Source: Halobacteriovorax vibrionivorans
Lineage (GTDB): Bacteria > Bdellovibrionota > Bacteriovoracia > Bacteriovoracales > Bacteriovoracaceae
Length of the DNA: 64,000 bases
Reading direction: 5' to 3'
Assembly (NCBI RefSeq): GCF_003346865.1
Contig: NZ_QDKL01000003.1
Span: 434,001 to 498,000, forward strand
The stretch's first letter is position 1. Each line of letters starts with the position of its first letter. Positions 17,057-26,514 of the stretch are shown in pieces. The notes beneath the pieces are model-generated. The model did no database searches, was not told where the DNA came from, and saw only the letters and a list, made by a program, of their open reading frames with translations. Made by a program: the position numbers and the translations under genes.

Positions 17057-17469
17057 TTACAACTTTCGATAGTTTTAGGTTTTTTGGCCTTATAAACTTT
17101 TTTAACAAAATCCTCAAGAACAGGCTCACCTGTCACATCATCTAGAAGCCAATTACGAGCATGCCATTGACCAATTTTTGCGGCCGCACGACAAGAATCA
17201 CGAGTTGTCATGTATTGAACAACTATCATTTCCACAAGACGAACCTTGAAGCGCTTAGGAGAGCCCTTAAGACAACCTTCTTGAGGATAATCACTACACT
17301 CTAAATGACGATCTTTATCCTTTGCTGCAATACGAACTTCTTCAATTGTATTATCAAATTTATAGGCCATATCAAACATTTCTAAAGGAGTGTAAATATC
17401 CTTTTCAGAACAAGACGTAAAAATTAGAGATAATGTAAATAGAAAGACAATGCTAATATGTTTAGACAT
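17053..17469 (-). CDS. Predicted small lipoprotein
   Basis: A 138-residue protein beginning MSKHISIVFLFTLSLIFTSC. The LIFTSC lipobox makes Cys20 the likely lipidation site. The mature domain has further Cys (ECSDYPQEGC, DSCRAAAKIG, final ESCN) and a helical pattern. The family is not recognised. It lies 16 bases downstream of the DEAD-box helicase on the same strand and may be cotranscribed; the ribosome-binding site is weak. Confidence 0.75.
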   Translation of the reverse strand: MSKHISIVFLFTLSLIFTSCSEKDIYTPLEMFDMAYKFDNTIEEVRIAAKDKDRHLECSDYPQEGCLKGSPKRFKVRLVEMIVVQYMTTRDSCRAAAKIGQWHARNWLLDDVTGEPVLEDFVKKVYKAKKPKTIESCN

Positions 17470-17485
17470 ATTAGCATTTTATCAC

Positions 17486-18793
17486 TTAACCGCGACGGCC
17501 GCGAGATTTTTTTGACTTATTGGGCGTGTTTCGTCCAGATACAACAGGTTTCTTAGGCATACGCCCACGTCTAGCAGGTGCCTTCTTCTTAGAAGCTCCC
17601 TTATTCGCCTTCCCCATTGTCGATTTAAGAAAGATTGGATCAATTTTGAGTGTATCCTGATTTTTAATGGCATCATTGATTTGACCAATGAGCTTTTGAT
17701 CTTTCTTTGTAACAAAATTATAAACACGTCCGCTTCTTCCAGCACGTCCAACTCGTCCTGAACGGTGAATATAGTAAACAGCTTCAAATGGAAGATCATA
17801 ATTTAAAACCCATTGAAGTGTTTTAATATCGATTCCACGAGCGGCCATATCTGTTGTGATAAGAACACCACCAGTAGACTTAAAGTTTTTAAAGTTATCA
17901 CTTCGCTCTCTTGCGCTGATATCACCATGAGATAGGAAAAGCTTTTTTGCAAGCTTCTTCTCTTTCATATAATTATAAACTTCAACGGCCTTCTCTTTTT
18001 GATTCACAAAAATAATACCATTGCCTTTGGCCTCATTTTTCATAAAGACATCAAGCATGGCATTTTTCTCAGTATATTCCAGAGCGATATTATAAGTTTC
18101 AATAGTTTGAGATAGACCGTGAGCATCAGTTAAGCTGATTGTCTCAAATTCCATTCCAGAGAAGAAGTCTGCTTTTAATAGGTCAAAGTCATCGGCCATG
18201 GTCGCAGAAACAAGGGCCGCTTGATAATCATTTGTTAAATGTCTTCTAATGGATTTTAGCTCACGCATAAATCCCATATCAAGAAGTTGGTCTGCTTCAT
18301 CAATAACAAGAAATTCAAGATTATCTAGACGAATTTCTTTTTTCTCAATCATAGACTTAATTCTTCCAGGGCCACCCACTAGGATATCAAAGTTCTGGCT
18401 CTTTAGAGAACTTACTTTCTTTCCCTTCTCTCCACCAAGTGCCAGTCTAACTCGAAGCTTTGCATGGTGAGAGATCTTCTTACACTCATCGGCAACTTGT
18501 ATTGCAAGTTCTTTAATAGGAAGAAGTATAATTGCACGTGGAGAACCAGGTTTTTGATCATTCTTACTAAGATTTGCTTCACTTTCTTTAAGCATTTGAA
18601 AAAGTGGAAGAAGATAACTTAGAGTTTTACCACTACCAGTTTTGGCCTGAATTTGAATATTTTTTCCATCTAGAAAAACAGGAATTGACTGAACTTGAAC
18701 ATCAGTTGGTGCTGCAAGTTTATTTTCTTTTAGAAAACCTGCAAATAGGTCCATATTAATTAAATCAATAAAATTTTGTGAGTCTTTTGCCAT
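17486..18793 (-). CDS. DEAD-box ATP-dependent RNA helicase
   Basis: A 435-residue helicase with all core motifs: a Q-motif-like PTDVQVQSIP, Walker A AKTGSGKT (50-57), GG doublet, DEAD (165-168), SAT (196-198), TDMAARGID (motif V, about 314-322) and HRSGRVGRAGR (motif VI, 343-353). The C-terminal 40 residues are basic with Arg/Gly/Lys, fitting an RNA-binding tail as in RhlE-type enzymes. Such helicases act in ribosome assembly or RNA decay; the exact subgroup is not assigned. AGGAG precedes the ATG. Confidence 0.94.
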   Translation of the reverse strand: MAKDSQNFIDLINMDLFAGFLKENKLAAPTDVQVQSIPVFLDGKNIQIQAKTGSGKTLSYLLPLFQMLKESEANLSKNDQKPGSPRAIILLPIKELAIQVADECKKISHHAKLRVRLALGGEKGKKVSSLKSQNFDILVGGPGRIKSMIEKKEIRLDNLEFLVIDEADQLLDMGFMRELKSIRRHLTNDYQAALVSATMADDFDLLKADFFSGMEFETISLTDAHGLSQTIETYNIALEYTEKNAMLDVFMKNEAKGNGIIFVNQKEKAVEVYNYMKEKKLAKKLFLSHGDISARERSDNFKNFKSTGGVLITTDMAARGIDIKTLQWVLNYDLPFEAVYYIHRSGRVGRAGRSGRVYNFVTKKDQKLIGQINDAIKNQDTLKIDPIFLKSTMGKANKGASKKKAPARRGRMPKKPVVSGRNTPNKSKKSRGRRG

Positions 18794-18847
18794 TATGTAC
18801 TCTCCTAAAGTGACAATTCCGCTCGCGGCTCCCCGTAGCCTACACGG

Positions 18848-18878
18848 TAAAAATAAAAAGGGGGATCAAAGATCCCCC
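18848..18878 (-). terminator. Terminator downstream of the exported beta-barrel-like gene
   Basis: On the minus strand the stem GGGGGATC/GATCCCCC with a TTT loop is followed by TTTTTATTTTTA. It is 26 bases beyond the stop at 18904. Confidence 0.88.
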
Positions 18879-18903
18879 AATATGTAACACAATGGCAGTT
18901 GTA

Positions 18904-20205
18904 TTAGAAGTGTAGTCTGAAATTTACAGAGTGAATTGTTGCAATTTCCACACCTTTTACCTCAGAAGTGATTGGTTGCTTAAGAGAATACATGAAATCC
19001 ATGAATCCTAGCTTAAATCTTGGAGTCAGAGTCAGGTGTTCTGAATCAACCATCCCTCTAAGAGTTAAGGCAATTCTTTGCTTCCATACGTGAAGCATAA
19101 CATCTGTACCAGCATAAACACCATCTGCGAAATCATATCCATCTCTCATATGGAAACCAACAAATGGACGAAGTTTTAAGTTAGAAAGGTCAAAACTATA
19201 GTCAGTGTGCATACGGTAACCAACTTCTGGCTCATAAATTGGAAGATATCCTTCATCACTTTCAATAATTGTTGCAAGTGCAATATCTTGAATCTTAAAC
19301 ATTGTTCTAAAGTTTGTTAGCCAATTGAAACCATAAGTAATATCGGCCATAGCATAAAGAGTCATATTCTGATCAAGGTTTTCAGTGTCGATAGCATCAC
19401 CATCTCCAGCAATTGCATCCTGATCAAGAACACGTCTTACGTCAGCTCTATATAGCCCATATAGAGAAAGTCCACCAAAGTGGTTCTCATTCTTATAATC
19501 AAAGTTTAATCCAGCTGTAACATCAGCTTTTACATAAGCGTCGATAATAGCTGCAGTTTGTCCAGATCCTGCAAATGGAATAGCTGTACCACCTAGTGCT
19601 TCTGTTAATTCTGTTTCAAATTGAGTTCTCTCAGATCCACTTAGTCCTAATGCCGTTGCTAAATCAGAAACAGTATTAGTAGTCCCAGCTAGAACATCAT
19701 TAACAATATCTTGTGTTAACTTATCTTCTAGAATTGTCTTTGCAGAAGCATCTGCTGGAATGGCCGCAATAAGAGTATCTTTTTCAATATCTTCTTCTCC
19801 AATACCAATAAGAGAGCCAACATTAACCCCTAGTCTTACACTTGGGCTAATTGTTCCTTTAAAAGCACTAAATGAAGGAAGAGGAACTCCGACCTCAACA
19901 TTTACTCTTAAGTTTTGTTCTGTATCAGCATATTCGCTAAGAACTTCAGCGGCAGCAGTTGAATCTTCAGCATCTGATACATCTGAAGCAAGCTCCATAA
20001 TGTCAGTATTAGCGTAGACTGACATATCAATTAAAAAGTCATGTCCTGGCTCTCTTAAGAATTCTTGAGTTTGAAACTTGTCTTCCATTAGACGGAAGCG
20101 ATCAAGCACATTGTAATCAGCGTCTGCTGCGTAAGCTACCTGTCCTACCATAAGAGTCGCTAAAGCGGCCTTTGTTAGGATTGATTTTTTCTTCATTTTA
20201 AACAT
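18904..20205 (-). CDS. Exported, probably outer-membrane protein
   Basis: A 433-residue protein starting with a signal peptide (KKKSILTKAALATLMVGQVAYAAD). The mature sequence has many alternating hydrophobic/polar segments with aromatic ends (FKLGFMDFMYSL, TLYAMADITYGFNW, GLSLYGLYRADV) and finishes with NFRLHF, ending in Phe as outer-membrane barrels do. A low-complexity acidic/alanine stretch lies between residues about 75 and 200. I infer a beta-barrel; function unknown. The ATG at 20205 is preceded by GGGGA at 7 bases. It is monocistronic with a strong terminator. Confidence 0.72.
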   Translation of the reverse strand: MFKMKKKSILTKAALATLMVGQVAYAADADYNVLDRFRLMEDKFQTQEFLREPGHDFLIDMSVYANTDIMELASDVSDAEDSTAAAEVLSEYADTEQNLRVNVEVGVPLPSFSAFKGTISPSVRLGVNVGSLIGIGEEDIEKDTLIAAIPADASAKTILEDKLTQDIVNDVLAGTTNTVSDLATALGLSGSERTQFETELTEALGGTAIPFAGSGQTAAIIDAYVKADVTAGLNFDYKNENHFGGLSLYGLYRADVRRVLDQDAIAGDGDAIDTENLDQNMTLYAMADITYGFNWLTNFRTMFKIQDIALATIIESDEGYLPIYEPEVGYRMHTDYSFDLSNLKLRPFVGFHMRDGYDFADGVYAGTDVMLHVWKQRIALTLRGMVDSEHLTLTPRFKLGFMDFMYSLKQPITSEVKGVEIATIHSVNFRLHF

Positions 20206-20374
20206 CAACGTCCCCTAGTTGTTATAATTATTCGAGTCTTTCGAACTTAATAAAGCATGAAATTTTTGTTAACTGATTTTACCATGAGCGTGAGAGAAAA
20301 AATTAGTAGGAAAATTTATATATTCACCTTAAAATAGTAATTAAATTAATAGATTACGTAAGAAAAGGTTGAGT

Positions 20375-22588
20375 ATGCAGGTTGGTTTTACCCACAGCAA
20401 TCAGGGGGACTCACAGGAAGTTAGTGTCTCTAATCATGAATTTTATTTTAAAGAAGAAAATAATGAACTCATTATCTCTGAAAACGGAGGAAGTATCCGT
20501 GCTCAAATTGATGATGATTGCCTAATCTTAAAAGTCATACAAAAAATCCCACATGCCATTTTAGAAGAAGCAAGCCTCCAAGAGGGTTCTACTTACTTCA
20601 TGGAAATCGGAGAAAAACTTTCATACAAAGACAGCACGTATGAATTAAAAACTCTTGATACCTCATCACCTATTCCAGAACCAACTATCACACAAAATGA
20701 TGAAATTGCGCCAAACTCAGTCAATGAGGACTTGGGCCAATCACCATCGTTAAGTCTAGAGAATGAAGAAAGTCATAATAGTATTCAATTTGAAGATGCA
20801 GATGATGACGAAAGTAATGAAAAACAGGCCAAAGAGATCTCTGAATCAAAAGAGACACCAGACTCAGCTGACTCACCTGATTCTGAAGATGAGTCTGATG
20901 TCGAGAATTCAGGAAATGGCTACTCATTTCAATTAGATACTAACCTTGCTCAAGATACAAATGAGGATGAAGAAAAAGACTCTGGTACAATGAGTATCAC
21001 TCAAGTCCTAAATGTTGCAAGACTTCAAGAAGATGAAAAGCAAGCATCAAAGAAAGATGATGAGCATGTAAGTAGGCCATTAAAGAAAAAAAGTAAAAAG
21101 AAGGCCAAGAAGAAATCGGGAAAGAAAAAGAGCAAGAATGCCTCAGACTCAGGATTGGCCATCACAACGGCACGTGATTACAAAGGAAATCGCGCTAAGA
21201 GAGACTCAAAGAAGAAAGCAAGATCAAGATCAAAACTTTTAAATGATCATAAATTAGTTGGGCCATTTACGAGATTCTTAAGTGCTTTATCTCTAATGTT
21301 TGTGACAGTCTTACTTAGTGCTCAAGTTGAAAATGAAGCAGTTAACTCTTTGAGTAATAAAGGAACTGAAATCATCAACACACAAATTGCAAAATTTGTA
21401 GACTTTAGCTTCAATCCAGAAATTACAAAGTCACTAATTGTCCTATTTATTATTCTTTTTATCTCAAATTTACTCTTTAGTGTTTCTCCTACACTATTTA
21501 TTTGTGGGGCAACAACAAAAGGAAGCTTTCTAACAAAGAGAGCGAAGGCGATTTTAAGAACGCCATTTGACTTTATTGCACATTTCTTTCCAATTTTTGA
21601 AACACCAGTTATTTTTGATACTCCATCTTTGAAAGAGATTATAACGAGGGGCCCTATCAGCTATCGCCTAAGAGCTTTTCGCTATATTCCACTAGTAACC
21701 CTTTCAATATTTACATTTATTTGTGTTGGATACCCTATTATTGAACAAGGATTATCTAATAGTAATCCTCCAGAAAAAATAAATATTCCTAAGAAGCTAG
21801 GAAAGAGGCCTTTAAAAATGAAAGAGCTTCTTATCTCAAAACAATTCTCACAAGAAAATATTATTCTAAGAATACCAGCGACTCGACCGAGCTACTTTAT
21901 TATTAATAAGAAGTCTGGAAGATCACTCTATTTAAAGAACACATCTTCTACTTTCTTTGCTTCATTTAAAAAGACTTTAGAAACTATACCATTCTTTAAA
22001 TATCGCTATCCTTACCTAAGTAGTTTCTTAAAAGATGAAAAATCATCATTTCTTGTAAGAGAAGATTTTTCTAAGATTCTATGGGGTGGAGAAATCATTA
22101 AAGGAATGGCAACGGAAGATTTAATGTATCTAGATTTTCTTGCAATTGATCAATCAAAGAAGATATTCAATCATTTTAAGTTTCCATATGTTGAATATCG
22201 CAACTTAAATAAGTTCACATCTTTTTATCGCTCAAAAGTTGAGGATGTTTATTTGTACATAAATGATAATTCGCTAATGCAATTTGCAAAAGTCGCTGGC
22301 ACAATGCGATCAAGCGAGCTTTCTGGTTTTACATTCCTTGCACGTCCTAAAGTAAGAATTGAATATGTTGATGCAGTAGAAAAAGCATTCAAAGGAACAA
22401 ATGATTCTTTCTTAATAAAAGAATTAAAAGATATTCAATCCATTATTGCCGTTACAGATAATGGTGAAAATAGAAAGGCATTTAGAGACTTCACTCAATA
22501 TCTTGTGGAATATTTTAAGGCCTCAGGTAATGAATCGGCCAATCGAGTTGCAACACAAATTCTGAATCTAAATATTCTAAGTAACTAA
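20375..22588 (+). CDS. Large membrane protein with acidic and lysine-rich linkers
   Basis: Not recognised. From the ATG at 20375 (AAAAGG six bases upstream) it has 737 residues in four parts. Residues 1-90 form a compact, possibly FHA-like beta domain. Residues 90-230 are a very acidic Ser/Glu/Asp linker. Residues 235-275 are lysine-rich (KKKSKKKAKKKSGKKK). Three membrane helices follow (about 300-320, 352-378, 436-456), and a C-terminal soluble domain of about 280 residues. The middle membrane part faintly resembles RDD-type proteins, which I cannot confirm. The charged linkers suggest a cytoplasmic N-terminus binding partners or DNA. Confidence 0.65.
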   Translation: MQVGFTHSNQGDSQEVSVSNHEFYFKEENNELIISENGGSIRAQIDDDCLILKVIQKIPHAILEEASLQEGSTYFMEIGEKLSYKDSTYELKTLDTSSPIPEPTITQNDEIAPNSVNEDLGQSPSLSLENEESHNSIQFEDADDDESNEKQAKEISESKETPDSADSPDSEDESDVENSGNGYSFQLDTNLAQDTNEDEEKDSGTMSITQVLNVARLQEDEKQASKKDDEHVSRPLKKKSKKKAKKKSGKKKSKNASDSGLAITTARDYKGNRAKRDSKKKARSRSKLLNDHKLVGPFTRFLSALSLMFVTVLLSAQVENEAVNSLSNKGTEIINTQIAKFVDFSFNPEITKSLIVLFIILFISNLLFSVSPTLFICGATTKGSFLTKRAKAILRTPFDFIAHFFPIFETPVIFDTPSLKEIITRGPISYRLRAFRYIPLVTLSIFTFICVGYPIIEQGLSNSNPPEKINIPKKLGKRPLKMKELLISKQFSQENIILRIPATRPSYFIINKKSGRSLYLKNTSSTFFASFKKTLETIPFFKYRYPYLSSFLKDEKSSFLVREDFSKILWGGEIIKGMATEDLMYLDFLAIDQSKKIFNHFKFPYVEYRNLNKFTSFYRSKVEDVYLYINDNSLMQFAKVAGTMRSSELSGFTFLARPKVRIEYVDAVEKAFKGTNDSFLIKELKDIQSIIAVTDNGENRKAFRDFTQYLVEYFKASGNESANRVATQILNLNILSN

Positions 22589-22601
22589 AACTTCAAAAAT
22601 G

Positions 22602-22626
22602 AGGCCAAGCAAATCAATCTTGGCCT
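22602..22626 (+). terminator. Weak terminator-like hairpin
   Basis: An 8-bp stem AGGCCAAG/CTTGGCCT with a 9-base loop, 13 bases after the stop at 22588. The following sequence is only moderately T-rich. Confidence 0.5.
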
Positions 22627-22689
22627 TATCTGCTCTATAAATATTTCATAACAATGGTGACAATAGTCTCGATATGTTTAATTGAGCTT

Positions 22690-22767
22690 ATGAACTACTT
22701 TTTTATCCTATTTTTTATGGTTTGCTTATTTCTCTCATCACTGACTGTGTATGCGTCTCTTGTTTAA
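22690..22767 (+). CDS. Possible 25-residue hydrophobic peptide
   Basis: An ATG-TAA frame encoding a peptide starting MNYFFILFFMVCLFLSS and ending YASLV, that is one membrane helix. GAG lies about 4 bases upstream. It could be a small membrane protein or chance AT-rich coding; only its composition and position in an otherwise empty gap speak for it. Confidence 0.2.
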   Translation: MNYFFILFFMVCLFLSSLTVYASLV

Positions 22768-22891
22768 TTTTTACAGATAAGAGAGTTTTAAATAGACAAG
22801 CAAGCCTAATGGCCTTATTAATGCTAAATACTTTAAATAACTAAAGTTATTAGAACGAATACATAAGTCGAGTTACGACAAAGGGCAGTCC

Positions 22892-24040
22892 ATGCGCATT
22901 CAAGATCAAGTCAAAGAACATTTTCAATTTAAAGTTGTCCACGAAGATAAAAAGTCTGGGGCAAGAGCTGGTGTCATCACTACTCCTCACGGAGAAATTC
23001 CGACACCTGTATTTATGCCTGTTGGTACACATGGTGCCATCAAAGCATTACCACCCAACTTTCTAGAAGACTTAGATACAAAAATTATTCTATCAAATAC
23101 ATATCACCTTCACCTATCACCAGGTTCAAAACTAGTTAAGAAAGCAGGAGGCCTTCATAAATTTATGAATTGGCCACGCCCAATCTTAACAGATTCTGGT
23201 GGGTTCCAGGTATTCTCTTTGCAGAGAAAAAGTATCAAAGAAGAAGGAGCAGAATTTAAAGACCATAAAGGTAAGACAATTCTTCTGTCTCCTGAAACAT
23301 CAATTGAGATTCAGCAAGAGCTGGGATCAGATATTATGATGGCCTTTGATGAGTGTATTCCATACCCTGCAACACGCGAATACACTAAGAAGTCAATTGA
23401 TCGAACACATCGTTGGCTAGACCGCTGTATTGAGTCTTGGACAAATCCAAAACAAGCACTTTTTGGAATTATTCAAGGATCAACATACGATGACTACCGT
23501 GACGAATGTCTCGATGAACTCGTTAAAAGAGATCTACCAGGCTATGCCATTGGTGGAGTATCAGTTGGTGAAGGCCCTGAGTTAATGGAGAAGATCGTAA
23601 AGTACACAGGTCCTAAGATGCCAAAAGATAAACCTCGTTATGTAATGGGTGTTGGAAATCCTGAAGATCTCTGTATGATCTGGGAGAATGGAATTGATAT
23701 GAGTGACTGTATCATTCCAACGAAATTTGCTCGTGGTGGAACTCTCTTTACAAGAAGAGGAAAGATTAGAATACGTCATAAGAATTATCGTCGTGACTTC
23801 TTTCCTATTGAACCAAATTGTAAGTGCTACTGCTGCCAGAACTTTACACGCGCATATGTGAAGCACTTATTTGATTCAAATGAAATTCTAGGACAAGTTC
23901 TAGCAACAATGCACAATATTGAATTTTATAAGAATATGGCAGAAGAAGCTCGTGAAGCAATTCTAGATAATCGTTACTCACAGTGGAAAGAAGACTTCTT
24001 AAAGAGTTATAAAAAAGACGACGGTTCAAAGAATAACTAG
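22892..24040 (+). CDS. tgt: tRNA-guanine transglycosylase
   Basis: Tgt exchanges G34 for preQ1 in tRNAs with GUN anticodons. The 382-residue protein shows GVITTPHGEIPTPVFMPVGT at the start, LTDSGGFQVFSL with a catalytic Asp, FDECIPYPA, GIIQGS, YAIGGVSVGEG, and the zinc site CKCYCC plus a His about 25 residues later. Length is that of bacterial Tgt. AAGGGCAG stands just before the ATG. It completes the queuosine set with queF and queE in the same window. The protease gene follows after 7 bases, so the two are probably cotranscribed. Confidence 0.96.
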   Translation: MRIQDQVKEHFQFKVVHEDKKSGARAGVITTPHGEIPTPVFMPVGTHGAIKALPPNFLEDLDTKIILSNTYHLHLSPGSKLVKKAGGLHKFMNWPRPILTDSGGFQVFSLQRKSIKEEGAEFKDHKGKTILLSPETSIEIQQELGSDIMMAFDECIPYPATREYTKKSIDRTHRWLDRCIESWTNPKQALFGIIQGSTYDDYRDECLDELVKRDLPGYAIGGVSVGEGPELMEKIVKYTGPKMPKDKPRYVMGVGNPEDLCMIWENGIDMSDCIIPTKFARGGTLFTRRGKIRIRHKNYRRDFFPIEPNCKCYCCQNFTRAYVKHLFDSNEILGQVLATMHNIEFYKNMAEEAREAILDNRYSQWKEDFLKSYKKDDGSKNN

Positions 24041-24047
24041 GAAAGCA

Positions 24048-24878
24048 ATGGCACTGATTAGGTTAAGCTTACTATTGACTCTTCTTACTTTCGCATTATC
24101 AACTAATGCAAAGAGGTATATAGGTGGTGACCAATGGAATAGGCCACGTATAAATAAAAGCTTCTTTATAAAGCAAGACAAGTTTATAAAAGAGCTAATC
24201 TTAAGAACTGTAAAAGTCGTAAATACAAAACAAAGAAAAGTTGGAACAGCATTCTTTTATAAAGAGAATGCTGACCACTATATTTTCCTAACAAATTACC
24301 ACGTCATATCTGGCAACAGAGAATGTCGCGACTCAAAACTTCTTCTTATTAATTCTGATTTCAATAAGCGCTACGCTTCATGTGATGGAGTTATTCAAGA
24401 AGGTACAATCAAGTCAGGAAGTGATTATATTTACTTTAAAGTAAATAAAGAAGAGAGATTAAACTTCTTATCTCAAATAAGTGAGGTTCGTACTGATTTT
24501 TCTGATCCGGTAATCGGAGACAGACTTGTGAGTGTAGGCTTTGGCGCGGGAAAAGCAAACCGAAGAAGATATGATGCTAAAATATCAATGGATCGCGATT
24601 GCCTTTATTTAAATGGAAATATCGATATAACTTTCAATAAAGATAAAGTCAGAGATGTTTTCTTCACGGCCTGTGATGCTCAATCAGGAGACTCTGGAAG
24701 TGCTGTAATGAATTTAGAGACTGGTGATATAATTGGACTCTTCTTTGCTGTTGCCGATCAAAAGCGCAGTAATCCTCTCACATCAAAAGAGATTCAAGAC
24801 AATCTCGGTACGGATTATATGGAATTCTACACCAATGCTTCAATGTCGATTGATCTTAGAAAAATTAAATTAAAATAA
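24048..24878 (+). CDS. Exported S1-like (trypsin-fold) serine protease
   Basis: A 276-residue secreted protein. A signal peptide covers residues 1 to about 21 (LIRLSLLLTLLTFALSTNA). The chymotrypsin-fold triad can be placed: His in FLTNYHVIS, Asp in KSGSDYIYFKV and Ser in AQSGDSGSAVMN. The oxyanion motif GDSGS and the C-terminal TGDIIGLFFAV strand fit S1/S6-like bacterial proteases (DegP-like core without PDZ). Substrate unknown. AGGAAAG precedes the ATG, 7 bases after tgt; the coupling to tgt looks incidental. Confidence 0.82.
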   Translation: MALIRLSLLLTLLTFALSTNAKRYIGGDQWNRPRINKSFFIKQDKFIKELILRTVKVVNTKQRKVGTAFFYKENADHYIFLTNYHVISGNRECRDSKLLLINSDFNKRYASCDGVIQEGTIKSGSDYIYFKVNKEERLNFLSQISEVRTDFSDPVIGDRLVSVGFGAGKANRRRYDAKISMDRDCLYLNGNIDITFNKDKVRDVFFTACDAQSGDSGSAVMNLETGDIIGLFFAVADQKRSNPLTSKEIQDNLGTDYMEFYTNASMSIDLRKIKLK

Positions 24879-24887
24879 CTTCATCAC

Positions 24888-26435
24888 CTAAACATTCTTT
24901 TCTTTACGAATCATGGCCATGGCGACTTTCACACCATCGACAGCAGCAGATGTAATCCCACCTGCATAACCAGCACCTTCACCACATGGATATAGGCCTT
25001 TGTGAGATTCTGACTCAAAAGTTGCTCGGCTTCTCTTTATCGTTACAGGAGCAGAGGTTCTTGTTTCAGGGGCCATTAGAATAGCATCATTATTTATAAA
25101 ACCTGGCATTTTCTTATCAAAGCTTTCAAGTCCTTCCCTTAAGCCCGTTGCAATAAAGTCAGGTAGAACTGAGTTTAATGAATGAGAAAAGATTCCAGAT
25201 GGACAAGAAGTCTTAGGAAGATCTTTTGAAACCTTACCTTCTAAGAAGTCCTTAAGTCTTTGGGTTGGGACCTGCTTACCTTCAGCATGCTCCATAGAAG
25301 CTTCATATGCCTTTTTCTCAATATCACGTTGAAAGTAATGGCCATTTAAGACATCATCAGTTGAGAAGTCTTTACCAGCTTGAACAGAAACAACAAGGGC
25401 CGAATTTGACCATGGTGAATTACGAGCGAAGTTACTCATTCCATTAACCACAATACCATCTTCATCTGTTCCAGATGAAAGAACATATCCTCCAGGACAC
25501 ATACAAAAAGAATACGTACCTTTGTCATTATCTTTATTGTGATATGTAAGCTTATAGCGAGCAGCACCTAGGTTTTCGTGAACAAAGCGTCCATATTGAA
25601 GAAAATCAATTAACTCACGACGATGCTCAACTCTAACACCAACAGCAAAGTCCTTTGGTACCATCTTAACTTCTTTTTCTTTTAAATGACGATACATCTC
25701 TTTAGCTGAATGGCCTGTTGCTAGAACAATATTGTTACTTTCTAATAATCTACCATCACTAAGCTTTACACCACGAACTTGAGATTCATCAAAAAGAACC
25801 TCATCAACCTTCACGTTATAATAGATCTCACAACCTTTTTCTTTAAGGTGATCTGTTATCTTTTTTATTAGTCCTCTAATTTTATTTGATCCAAGATGTG
25901 GATTTGAAACATAGGCCGTTTCAGGAGGAGCACCAAAATCAACAAATTTATTCATTACATATTGAACATATGGAGATTTAATACGAGTAATAAGTTTACC
26001 ATCTGAAAATAGGCCCGCGCCCCCCTCACCAAAGCAAACATTATTATCCTTATCAAATTCATTATATCGCCAAAAACGAGCAATATGCTTCATACGATTA
26101 TGGGCACGATCTCCTCTTTCAATGACAATTGACTTTATTCCATATTCAGCAAGTCTTAGAGCACAGAATAATCCAGCAGGCCCTGCTCCTACAATAATAG
26201 GCTTTTCTTTGAACTCACCTAGAAAATTGAATTGCTCTTGATAAGCACTAAATTTCTCACCAGGGTAAATAACTTCTATCTTATAATTATAGATTGGCTT
26301 TTTTCCACGGTTAGCACCACGTGCATCAAGTGCCTTATTATGAATACGATAATCCTCAAAACCTGGAAAGTTCTTATTTAAGTAGAATTCTAAGTCTTGA
26401 TCAAAGTCTAATTTAAAATTTGTAATTTTACTCAT
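24888..26435 (-). CDS. FAD-dependent dehydrogenase, COG2509-like
   Basis: A 515-residue flavoprotein. An N-terminal RNA-binding-like segment (about residues 1-75) precedes the Rossmann motif PIIVGAGPAGLFCALRLAEYG (split here by its Gly-rich core at about 82-88). Later come FGEGGAGLFSDGKL, VLATGHSAKEMY, FAVGVRVEH and a closing PCGEGAGYAGGITSAAVDG segment. This is the pattern of the uncharacterised COG2509 dehydrogenases, widely conserved but without known substrate. AAGAGATTG precedes the ATG. It converges on the protease gene with nine bases between stops. Confidence 0.85.
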   Translation of the reverse strand: MSKITNFKLDFDQDLEFYLNKNFPGFEDYRIHNKALDARGANRGKKPIYNYKIEVIYPGEKFSAYQEQFNFLGEFKEKPIIVGAGPAGLFCALRLAEYGIKSIVIERGDRAHNRMKHIARFWRYNEFDKDNNVCFGEGGAGLFSDGKLITRIKSPYVQYVMNKFVDFGAPPETAYVSNPHLGSNKIRGLIKKITDHLKEKGCEIYYNVKVDEVLFDESQVRGVKLSDGRLLESNNIVLATGHSAKEMYRHLKEKEVKMVPKDFAVGVRVEHRRELIDFLQYGRFVHENLGAARYKLTYHNKDNDKGTYSFCMCPGGYVLSSGTDEDGIVVNGMSNFARNSPWSNSALVVSVQAGKDFSTDDVLNGHYFQRDIEKKAYEASMEHAEGKQVPTQRLKDFLEGKVSKDLPKTSCPSGIFSHSLNSVLPDFIATGLREGLESFDKKMPGFINNDAILMAPETRTSAPVTIKRSRATFESESHKGLYPCGEGAGYAGGITSAAVDGVKVAMAMIRKEKNV

Positions 26436-26514
26436 TCAATCTCTTTCTTGTAAATTTATATGATAAAATATCAGCGTATATTATAACCTATCTTGGTAAA
26501 GTTAAAGGATTAAC

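Larger units (their letters stand above)
22589..22891. other. 303-base gap before tgt
   Basis: It holds a hairpin at 22602-22626, a possible 25-codon hydrophobic ORF (22690-22767) and otherwise AT-rich sequence. I see no clear promoter hexamers or RNA gene. Confidence 0.5.
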
